Shown here piece by piece: positions 9,510-16,408 of a DNA stretch of 64,000 nt. The translations under genes and the position numbers were made by a program. The notes under the pieces are model-generated. The model did not search any database and had not been told where the DNA came from. It saw only the letters and a program-made list of their open reading frames with translations. The stretch comes from Polaromonas sp. YR568 (lineage in GTDB: Bacteria; Pseudomonadota; Gammaproteobacteria; Burkholderiales; Burkholderiaceae). Each line of letters begins with the position of its first letter. Position 1 is the stretch's first letter. The stretch covers positions 33,915-97,914 of the forward strand of contig CAMBWM010000001.1 in assembly GCA_945871335.1 (NCBI GenBank), written 5' to 3'.

Positions 9510-9584
9510 GCCGCCGTAGTTCAACGGATAGAACAAGCGCCTCCTAAGCGCTAGATACAGGTTCGATTCCTGTCGGAGGCACCA
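9510..9584 (+). tRNA. tRNA-Arg, anticodon CCU, CCA end encoded
   Basis: The cloverleaf folds by hand: D stem GTTC/GAAC, anticodon stem AGCGC/GCGCT with loop CTCCTAA (anticodon CCT at 9543-9545), and T stem ACAGG/CCTGT with loop TTCGATT. The CCA end is at 9582-9584. The acceptor stem is GCCGCCG against CGGAGGC. All pairs form except position 4 (G) against position 69 (A). A run of seven T follows directly. The gene sits exactly where base composition drops and is a classic integration-site type. Confidence 0.93.
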
Positions 9585-9721
9585 CATTTTTTTATGAAAA
9601 ACGTATCCTAACCTGAGCGAGAACGCTCACACATCGAGCTTATTGAGAAGATATTATCATTTGTATAAGCTTATCAGTGCATACCCCTATGTAGGTTTGT
9701 GTGATTTATTGAGATATTTCG

Positions 9722-10405
9722 GTGGATTCACTTTCTTGGGTTGTTTGCATTTTGCGATTCGTCAAATCTTTTTGTGTGTTGGTGTTATTGGGCTGCCACT
9801 GCTTGGCGTTCGCGCATCCGCACCTGCGACTCGCCTACCGCCTGACGCCGGTCTTGGCCAACGGCATGGTCACGGCTGTTCAAGTCAGTTGGCAGATCGA
9901 CCCGATGAACGGCCAATTGATCAGACAAAACATCGACCTGAATGAAAACGGTGTGTTGGATGAAGAAGAATTGCAGCAATTTGCAGCGACGAACCAAGCG
10001 CTGATGCAGCCTTTCCAGTTTTTTCTGACCATCGAAAATGGCGTAACAGCTCAACCCGTCCCTTTTTCTGTGCGCCAGTTTTCAACACGTGACGGTGGCA
10101 AGGGTTTTCAAGGCGGTCTTTTTTGGGAGTTCACTGCCGAACTCGAATCAACACAGCCTTTGCAGTCACTGCAATTGCAAATGCAAGACCCGACTTGGTA
10201 CATAGGTTTTGAGCCGCTGATGGGCAAAGTGCTTGCCAGCGCCTCTGACTGCGAATCGAATTTCACCCGTGAAAAACGAGCCACTCCCAGCCAAGGTGAA
10301 CAAGAAGTTCAACGAATTTTTATCCAATGTGCGGCGGCTCTTGCGGCTCAGCCTAACGCACAGGTTTTACCCCTCAATGAGCCCACCAAAGGAGAACGTT
10401 CATGA
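9722..10405 (+). CDS. DUF1007-family periplasmic protein
   Basis: 227 residues from a GTG at 9722. A hydrophobic leader (FVKSFCVLVLLGCHCLAFA) ends at AFA|HPH. The mature protein starts HPHLRLAYRLTPV and later has DPMNGQLIRQNID, then an EF-hand-like loop DLNENGVLDEEEL, then QMQDPTWYIGFEPL. These are the hallmarks of DUF1007, a family often found beside metal transporters, though no transporter is adjacent here. Its stop overlaps the start of the cyclase gene (ATGA), so the two are coupled. Function unknown. The HPH start and the calcium-type loop suggest metal binding, which is inference. Confidence 0.78.
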   Translation: MDSLSWVVCILRFVKSFCVLVLLGCHCLAFAHPHLRLAYRLTPVLANGMVTAVQVSWQIDPMNGQLIRQNIDLNENGVLDEEELQQFAATNQALMQPFQFFLTIENGVTAQPVPFSVRQFSTRDGGKGFQGGLFWEFTAELESTQPLQSLQLQMQDPTWYIGFEPLMGKVLASASDCESNFTREKRATPSQGEQEVQRIFIQCAAALAAQPNAQVLPLNEPTKGERS

Positions 10406-11358
10406 AAATCAAAAAAATTGCTGCCGCTTTCTTAGCAAGCGCCCTTCTGGGTTCCTTGTCTATGGGAAGCGCCTTCGCATACGAAAGCTGCCATAAATCC
10501 AAATGGGGTCCAAATGACCAACTTGGTGCCTTGAACAACATCACTAAAGACAATATTTTGGCGGCCACCAAGCTGATCAAACAAGGCAAGAAAATGGCCA
10601 TGGCGATTGAGACCAATTCCAAGACGCCGGCTTTCCCTCCTCGCACCTACTCCATGACCATTGTCAAACCTGGTCAAGAAAACGGCCAAACCCTGGGTAA
10701 AACCAAGCTCAGCTACCACGACGACATTTTGCAAGCTTGGGTGGGTATCGGTACGCAGTTGGATGGACTGGGTCACATCGGCATTGACAATACTTATTAC
10801 AACTGCACGCCTGGTATTGATGTCACTGGCGTCAGCGGCTTGAAGAAGTTTGGTATCGAGACCTTCCCCGGCGTAGCAACTCGTGCTGTGCTGTTGGACA
10901 TGACAGCGCTCATGGGCAAAGACATCATTCCTGAAGGCACACCGTTCAACCAGCCTGAAATCGAAGCTGCTTTGAAGCGCCAAGGCAATATGAAGATCAA
11001 CAAAGGCGATGTGGTTGTTTTCTATACCGGATGGCACAAACTGTTGGGCGTGGATGACAAGCGCAATGGCGCAGCACACCCTGGCTTGGGCGTTCAAGGT
11101 GCACGCTATTTGGCAAATTTAGGTGTTGCTATGGTTGGCTCTGATACTTGGGGCTTGGAAGTTGTTCCATTTGAAAACGAAGGACAAGTGTTCCACGTGC
11201 ACCAGATCTTGTTGGCTGAGTTTGGCGTGTTCATTCTTGAAAATGTAGTCGCTGAACAAGCCATCAAAGACAAAGTTTATGAAGGCATGATCACTGTTGG
11301 CCCACACCGCACCACCGGGTCGGTGCAAGCCATTGTGAATCCGATCTTTGTTTACTGA
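10402..11358 (+). CDS. Secreted cyclase-family (PF04199) hydrolase
   Basis: 318 residues with a clear signal peptide (KKIAAAFLASALLGSLSMGSAFA, cut before YES). The cyclase/kynurenine-formamidase fold is shown by a KLSYHDDILQAWVGIGTQLDGLGHIGID segment, corresponding to the family metal motif HxGTHxDxPxH. Here Gln replaces one His, as in the HGGTQxDxxxH subgroup. GDVVVFYTGWHKLLG and YLANLGVAMVGSDTWGLEVVP follow. Enzymes of this family hydrolyse amides or lactones, and kynurenine formamidase releases formate. Its place beside formate dehydrogenase and an OFA transporter makes a formate-releasing role attractive but unproven. A strong terminator follows. Confidence 0.8.
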   Translation: MKIKKIAAAFLASALLGSLSMGSAFAYESCHKSKWGPNDQLGALNNITKDNILAATKLIKQGKKMAMAIETNSKTPAFPPRTYSMTIVKPGQENGQTLGKTKLSYHDDILQAWVGIGTQLDGLGHIGIDNTYYNCTPGIDVTGVSGLKKFGIETFPGVATRAVLLDMTALMGKDIIPEGTPFNQPEIEAALKRQGNMKINKGDVVVFYTGWHKLLGVDDKRNGAAHPGLGVQGARYLANLGVAMVGSDTWGLEVVPFENEGQVFHVHQILLAEFGVFILENVVAEQAIKDKVYEGMITVGPHRTTGSVQAIVNPIFVY

Positions 11359-11375
11359 TCCCTTTAGGCGATAAG

Positions 11376-11402
11376 AAAAAGGCACCTTCGGGTGCCTTTT
11401 TT
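11376..11402. terminator. Bidirectional rho-independent terminator
   Basis: GGCACC (11381-11386) pairs with GGTGCC (11391-11396) around a TTCG tetraloop, flanked by A5 on the left and T6 on the right. It works in both directions and separates the cyclase gene from the convergent regulator gene, which ends at 11417. Confidence 0.9.
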
Positions 11403-11416
11403 ATTTCTAGCACGGT

Positions 11417-12505
11417 TCAATATTTTTTTGCCGCCGAAAGTTCAGGAAAAGCGTCTGCAATGGTGGATACCAGACCGCAATGGGCAGCCGTATAGCCGGG
11501 CAATTGGTTCACGGCAAATTGAAACGCGTCGCTGTTCAAAATTTTCAGCACGGCCTGCAAATGCGGCTTATCCAAATCGGATTGGTTGCACAACAAAAAA
11601 TAACGTTCAGTGGCCAACGGTAAAAACTCCAATTTGAAGCGTCTTGCCGGTGTCTCCACGCCAAAGCCCACATCCGCCATGCCACTGGCCACATAGGCGG
11701 CCACGGCGGCATGGGTGAACTCAGCCTGCTCGTAGCCGGCGATTTGCGATGCATCAACCTGCGCTTTTTTCAAAAAGCATTCGAGTAAAAACCGCGTGCC
11801 ACTGCTTGGTTGACGGTTGACAAACCGCAAGCCTTTGCGGGTGAGGTCTTTCATCTCGTAAATTTTGTGCGGGTTGCCGCTGGCCACCATAAAGCCTTGC
11901 CGTCGGGTGGCCACATGAATGATGCGGTTTTGCTTGGGAACCAACCAACGCGAATAGTGTTTGAAACCGGTCTCTTCAAACTGGCCTTGGGGAATGTGAA
12001 AACCCGCGATTTCACAAGCCCCTTCGTACAACGAGGCCACTGCTTCGATACTGCCGACGTATTTGCGCTCTACTTGCAAACCAGAGGCTTTGAGGTTTTC
12101 AATCATTTTTTCAACCGCAAACCCGTGGCTGGCATGCACGCGCAAGGCGTCATTGTTGATGGACAACAATCGGCCAATTTCACCTTCAAGCTCGGAGGCC
12201 AAGGTCTCGAGCATGGGGGTCAATCTGGCGTTGATACGGTGACCTGCCCACACCAGTTTTTCCGCCAGCGGGGTAAGGGTTGAGCCTTTGCCACGCTCCA
12301 TGTTCAGCAATGGCATGCCCAACTGCGCCTCCCCCTGCCTGATCAAGCTCCAAGCGTGTCGATATGAGGCGCCTGTTTTTTTACACGAACCGGACAAACT
12401 GCCGTGGCCCTGTACCTCCGCCAGTAACTCAAGCAGCCTAGGCGCCAGATTTTGGCCGCCGGCATCGCTGATCGTCCATTGGGGTTTGATCGAGACTTTA
12501 TGCAT
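11417..12505 (-). CDS. ModE-type HTH regulator with periplasmic-binding-protein-like domain
   Basis: 362 residues. The first 100 form a ModE/LysR-like winged helix (LLELLAEVQGHGSLSGSCKKTGASYRHAWSLI and GSTLTPLAEKLVWAG). The rest is a PBP-like ligand-binding domain (PF12727/LysR-substrate type) with GLRFVNRQPSSGTRFLLECFL and HAAVAAYVASGMADVGFGVE. Proteins of this design often control molybdoenzyme genes and sense an oxyanion or cofactor precursor. The gene is divergent from the OFA transporter and fds operon, so it probably regulates them. Binding of formate, oxalate or molybdate is possible. An inverted repeat just upstream of its start is a candidate operator. Confidence 0.8.
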   Translation of the reverse strand: MHKVSIKPQWTISDAGGQNLAPRLLELLAEVQGHGSLSGSCKKTGASYRHAWSLIRQGEAQLGMPLLNMERGKGSTLTPLAEKLVWAGHRINARLTPMLETLASELEGEIGRLLSINNDALRVHASHGFAVEKMIENLKASGLQVERKYVGSIEAVASLYEGACEIAGFHIPQGQFEETGFKHYSRWLVPKQNRIIHVATRRQGFMVASGNPHKIYEMKDLTRKGLRFVNRQPSSGTRFLLECFLKKAQVDASQIAGYEQAEFTHAAVAAYVASGMADVGFGVETPARRFKLEFLPLATERYFLLCNQSDLDKPHLQAVLKILNSDAFQFAVNQLPGYTAAHCGLVSTIADAFPELSAAKKY

Positions 12506-12513
12506 TCAGGTAT

Positions 12514-12533
12514 ATATGCTTTGTTCAGCATAT
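12514..12533. promoter_or_regulatory. Candidate operator: perfect inverted repeat in divergent promoter region
   Basis: ATATGCT-TTGTTC-AGCATAT has 7-base arms and a 6-base spacer, and begins 8 bases upstream of the regulator start codon. The spacing and T/A-rich arms resemble sites bound by ModE-like dimers. Autoregulation and control of the transporter/fds genes from 12681 on is the obvious reading, but this is inference from position. Confidence 0.5.
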
Positions 12534-12680
12534 TAGTTGTGTGTGGCAAAACAATCATACCTGAGGTACTTATACATATTGCAGGGGCTCAGTGCTTACC
12601 CTAGACTGCATTGTGCTGGGAAAGCATACGTTAAAGTCAGCAGTGCGAATTTAATCTACCCCAAAAAAACTGGAGACATC

Positions 12681-14354
12681 ATGAGTTCACCTGCTGACGC
12701 AACAAGCACCATGTCAGACACGACACCGAGTTTCTTATCTAAAGAACGCATCATTGCCGGAGAAGGATACAACCGATGGTTGGTCCCACCTGCAGCGCTT
12801 GCCATCCATTTGTGCATCGGAATGGCTTATGGTTTTTCTGTGTTCTGGTTACCTCTGTCCAAAGCCTTGGGCATCAAAGAACCGCTGAAATGCGGCGCAG
12901 ATATCGGTTTTTTCCAAGAGCTGTTCACCAGCACATGTGACTGGAAAGTCTCCACCTTGGGTTGGATGTACACCTTGTTTTTTGTGTTGCTCGGTAGCTC
13001 TGCGGCGTTGTGGGGTGGTTGGCTCGAGCGTGCCGGCCCACGCAAAGCCGGTGTAGTAAGCGCAATATGCTGGTGCGGCGGTATGTTGATTGCGGCCTTG
13101 GGTGTGTACACCCACCAATTTTGGTTGATGCTGTTGGGTTCCGGCGTCATTGGCGGCATTGGTTTGGGCTTAGGCTACATCTCACCCGTTAGCACCTTGA
13201 TCAAATGGTTTCCGGACCGCCGCGGCATGGCAACTGGCATGGCCATCATGGGTTTCGGTGGCGGTGCCATGATCGGTTCACCTTTAGCTGCAGAGTTGAT
13301 GAAGTACTTTGCCACTGACTTAGAAGTGGGTGTGTGGCAAACCTTTGTGTGTATGGCCGTGGTGTATTTCGTTTTCATGATGTCAGGTGCTTTGGGCTAC
13401 CGCATTCCAGCCACGGGTTGGAAGCCTGCCGGTTGGACACCTCCTGTGCAACAAGCCAGTAACACCATGATCACCCAAAACCATGTGCATGTCAGCAAGG
13501 TGTGGGGCATTCCACAATTTTGGATGGTGTGGGTGGTGCTTTGTATGAACGTCTCTGCGGGCATTGGCGTGATTGGCATGGCCAGCCCGATGCTGCAAGA
13601 GGTATTTGGCGGCGCATTGATTGGTATTGAAGCCAAATACAACGACTTAGACAAAACACAACTGACCATGATTGCCAGTGTTGCCGCAGGTTTTACCGCC
13701 TTGCTCAGCCTCTTCAACATTGGTGGCAGGATCATCTGGGCCAGCCTTTCAGACAAACTCGGCCGCAAACTCACCTACGTCGTGTTTTTTGTTTTGGGCG
13801 CTGCCCTGTATGCATCCGTACCCGCTTCGGCCATGGCTGGTAACCAACTGTTGTTTGTCGCTGCGTTCTGCATCATCTTGAGTATGTACGGCGGCGGCTT
13901 TGCCACGGTGCCTGCTTATCTGGCCGATTTGTTTGGCACGCAAATGGTGGGTGCGATCCACGGCCGTTTGCTGACAGCCTGGGCAACGGCTGGCATTTTG
14001 GGCCCAGTGGTGGTGAATTACATGCGCGATTACCAACTCGGCTTAGGCCTTCCCCGCGAGCAGGTCTACAACCAAACCATGTTCATTCTGGTCGGCATGC
14101 TGGTGGTGGGCTTGATCGCCAACCTGATGATCCGCCCGGTGAATGCCAAACATTTCATGACACCCGAAGAACTGGCGCACGAGAAAAAACTCGCGCATGA
14201 AAAAGCCAGCGCGTCCGAAGTAGGTGGCAATGCACACGGTAGTGCGGTTCATTCCAACCCGCTTTGGGTGGTATTTGCTTGGACAGCCGTGGGTATTCCA
14301 TTGGCATGGGGCATCTACCGCACCTTGCAAAGTGCGGGCAAATTCTTTAACTGA
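12681..14354 (+). CDS. OFA-family MFS anion transporter (oxalate/formate antiporter type)
   Basis: 557 residues from the ATG at 12681, preceded by TGGAG. An open frame extends upstream but has no convincing start. Twelve membrane spans are recognisable. The OFA hallmarks are NRWLVPPAALAIHLCIGMAYGFSVFWLPLS at about residues 30-60, an insert with paired cysteines between helices 1 and 2 (KCGADIGFFQ, STCDWKVSTLGW), WFPDRRGMATGMAIMGFG, and GGRIIWASLSDKLGRKLTY. The family exchanges small carboxylates such as oxalate, formate or pyruvate across the inner membrane. fdsG begins 8 bases after its stop, so formate import or oxalate/formate exchange for the dehydrogenase is likely. Confidence 0.88.
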   Translation: MSSPADATSTMSDTTPSFLSKERIIAGEGYNRWLVPPAALAIHLCIGMAYGFSVFWLPLSKALGIKEPLKCGADIGFFQELFTSTCDWKVSTLGWMYTLFFVLLGSSAALWGGWLERAGPRKAGVVSAICWCGGMLIAALGVYTHQFWLMLLGSGVIGGIGLGLGYISPVSTLIKWFPDRRGMATGMAIMGFGGGAMIGSPLAAELMKYFATDLEVGVWQTFVCMAVVYFVFMMSGALGYRIPATGWKPAGWTPPVQQASNTMITQNHVHVSKVWGIPQFWMVWVVLCMNVSAGIGVIGMASPMLQEVFGGALIGIEAKYNDLDKTQLTMIASVAAGFTALLSLFNIGGRIIWASLSDKLGRKLTYVVFFVLGAALYASVPASAMAGNQLLFVAAFCIILSMYGGGFATVPAYLADLFGTQMVGAIHGRLLTAWATAGILGPVVVNYMRDYQLGLGLPREQVYNQTMFILVGMLVVGLIANLMIRPVNAKHFMTPEELAHEKKLAHEKASASEVGGNAHGSAVHSNPLWVVFAWTAVGIPLAWGIYRTLQSAGKFFN

Positions 14355-14362
14355 AATCATCC

Positions 14363-14845
14363 ATGAACAAATCTGTCGAAGCACCTGAACTGCAAACGGT
14401 CAGCAGGCTGTTGCCCGAATTCACCGAGATGCCGGGCGGCTTGCTGCCGTTGCTGCATGCTGTGCAAGAAGCGCTGGGATTCATCCCAGCAAGCGCTGTG
14501 CCTTTGGTCGCTGAGGCGATGAACTTATCTCGCGCTGAGGTGCACGGGGTCATCACCTACTACCATTTCTTTCGCAGCAAAGCGCCCGGCAAGCATGTGG
14601 TTCAAGTGTGCCGTGCCGAGGCCTGTCAGGCCTGCGGTGGCGAGCAATTATTGGCGGATATTGAACAAGCATTGGGGTGCAAGTTGCATGAAACCAGCGC
14701 CGATGGTTTGTATTCACTTGAGCCGGTGTATTGCTTGGGTTTGTGTGCCTCTTCACCCGCGGTACAGATTGACGACAAGCTGTATGCGCGCATGGACAAA
14801 ACACGCCTGGCACGACTTGTTGCTGACATCGGGAGCACCTCATGA
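14363..14845 (+). CDS. fdsG: NAD-dependent formate dehydrogenase, gamma subunit
   Basis: 160 residues, homologous to NuoE. The four ligands of the [2Fe-2S] cluster are in VCRAEACQACGG and YCLGLCASSPA. The N-terminal LPEFTEMPGGLLPLLHAVQEALGFIP and VHGVITYYHFFR segments are the NuoE/FdsG signature. It passes electrons near the FMN site of FdsB in the cytoplasmic, oxygen-tolerant formate dehydrogenase. It is first of five coupled genes: its stop overlaps the fdsB start (ATGA). The gene is preceded closely by the OFA transporter, suggesting one transcript. Confidence 0.95.
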   Translation: MNKSVEAPELQTVSRLLPEFTEMPGGLLPLLHAVQEALGFIPASAVPLVAEAMNLSRAEVHGVITYYHFFRSKAPGKHVVQVCRAEACQACGGEQLLADIEQALGCKLHETSADGLYSLEPVYCLGLCASSPAVQIDDKLYARMDKTRLARLVADIGSTS

Positions 14846-16395
14846 TCACCGTGTTTGTTCCATGCGACAGTGCCGCGTTGGCCGCCGGTGCTGATGAAGT
14901 CGTTGATGCTTTGCACAAAGAGGCCACCGCTCGTGGTCTGGCCATCGATGTGCAACGCAACAGCTCACGCGGCATGTTTTGGCTTGAACCTCTGGTTGAA
15001 GTCGTCACGGCCAAAGGTCGCATGGCTTATGGCCCAGTGGCATTTGAAGACGTGCCTTCTTTGTTTGAAGCCGGTTTTTTGAATGGCGGCGCGCACGCTT
15101 TATCACTCGGTTTGACAGATGACATCGCTTATCTCGCCAAACAACAGCGCCTGACCTTTGCCCGCATGGGCATCACACGGCCCTTGTCTTTGGACGATTA
15201 CGCCGCGCACGGCGGCTGGGCCGGTTTGCAAAAAGCCGTGGCGGTGGATGGCGCGGACGTGGTGCAAACTGTGTTGGACTCCGGCTTGCGCGGACGCGGC
15301 GGGGCAGCGTTTCCGGCGGGTATCAAATGGCGCACCGTTCGCGCCACGGATGCCGCGCAAAAGTACGTGGTGTGCAATGCCGATGAAGGCGACTCGGGCA
15401 CGTTCTCCGACCGCATGACCATGGAGGGTGACCCCTACATGCTGATCGAAGGCATGGCCATTGCTGGTGTGGCAGTCGGCGCCACTCAGGGTTACATCTA
15501 TATTCGTTCTGAATACCCACACGCCATTGCCACCATGACCACCGCCATCCAATTGGCGCAATCGGCAGGTTTTTTGGGCGACAACGTTCTGGGCAGTGGC
15601 AAGGCATTTCACTTGCACATACGCAAAGCAGCGGGTGCTTATGTGTGTGGCGAAGAAACCGCCATGCTCGAGAGCATCGAGGGCAAGCGCGGCATCGTTC
15701 GCGCAAAGCCGCCCTTGCCTGCCCTGGAAGGATTGTTCGGTCAACCCACAGTCATCAACAACGTGATCACACTGGCCAGTGTTCCCATCATCATGGCCAA
15801 GGGCGCAGCGTTTTACAAAGACTTCGGCATGGGCCGCTCCACCGGCACGCTGCCGTTTCAAATCACCGGCAATATCAAGCAAGGTGGTTTGGTTGAACGC
15901 GCATTTGGTCTGACTCTGCGCGAATTGATCTATGACTTCGGCGGCGGCAGCCGCAGCGGCAGGCCCATCAAAGCGGTGCAAGTCGGCGGACCATTGGGTG
16001 CGTATGTGCCGGAGTCGCAATGGGATGTGCCGCTGGACTATGAAGCCTATGCCGCACTCGGTCTGGTGGTCGGTCACGGCGGCATCGTGGTGCATGACGA
16101 CACCGCCAACATGGCCAAGTTGGCACGTTACGCCATGGAGTTTTGCGCCTTAGAGAGCTGCGGCAAATGCACGCCTTGCCGCATCGGTTCCACGCGCGGC
16201 ATGGAAACGATTGACCGCATTGCCACCTCGGCCAACAAAGAACAACAGGTGCATTTGCTGCGCGATTTGTGCGACACCATGGTGCACGGCAGCCTGTGCG
16301 CCATGGGTGGCATGACGCCCTTTCCCGTGTTGTCGGCACTCAAACATTACCCCGGTGATTTCGGTCTGGAAAAAGCCGAAACCACTGCTTCTTAA
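14842..16395 (+). CDS. fdsB: NAD-dependent formate dehydrogenase, beta subunit
   Basis: 517 residues, related to NuoF, with an extra thioredoxin-like N-terminal domain (residues 1 to about 110) as in FdsB of Cupriavidus and Rhodobacter. The FMN/NADH-binding glycine-rich loop is LRGRGGAAFPAGIKW at about residues 152-166. A second loop, AGAYVCGEETAML, and the [4Fe-4S] motif ESCGKCTPCRIGSTRG near residue 435 are clear. It oxidises or reduces NAD(H) with electrons from FdsA. It starts inside the fdsG stop. fdsA follows after a 13-base gap. Confidence 0.95.
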   Translation: MITVFVPCDSAALAAGADEVVDALHKEATARGLAIDVQRNSSRGMFWLEPLVEVVTAKGRMAYGPVAFEDVPSLFEAGFLNGGAHALSLGLTDDIAYLAKQQRLTFARMGITRPLSLDDYAAHGGWAGLQKAVAVDGADVVQTVLDSGLRGRGGAAFPAGIKWRTVRATDAAQKYVVCNADEGDSGTFSDRMTMEGDPYMLIEGMAIAGVAVGATQGYIYIRSEYPHAIATMTTAIQLAQSAGFLGDNVLGSGKAFHLHIRKAAGAYVCGEETAMLESIEGKRGIVRAKPPLPALEGLFGQPTVINNVITLASVPIIMAKGAAFYKDFGMGRSTGTLPFQITGNIKQGGLVERAFGLTLRELIYDFGGGSRSGRPIKAVQVGGPLGAYVPESQWDVPLDYEAYAALGLVVGHGGIVVHDDTANMAKLARYAMEFCALESCGKCTPCRIGSTRGMETIDRIATSANKEQQVHLLRDLCDTMVHGSLCAMGGMTPFPVLSALKHYPGDFGLEKAETTAS

Positions 16396-16408
16396 TCAAG
16401 GATCCACC

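Noticed and set aside
9614..9629. Hairpin TGAGCG-AGAA-CGCTCA as a terminator after the tRNA
   Set aside because: No T tract follows the stem. The T7 run comes before it.
12537..12680. Upstream extension of the OFA transporter
   Set aside because: The extra 48 codons cross the promoter region and lack hydrophobic or conserved content. ATG 12681 has a ribosome site.
16355..16408. Extension of fdsA into fdsB
   Set aside because: FdsA homologues begin near MLMYLKQERDHG, and ATG 16409 has AAGGAT upstream.
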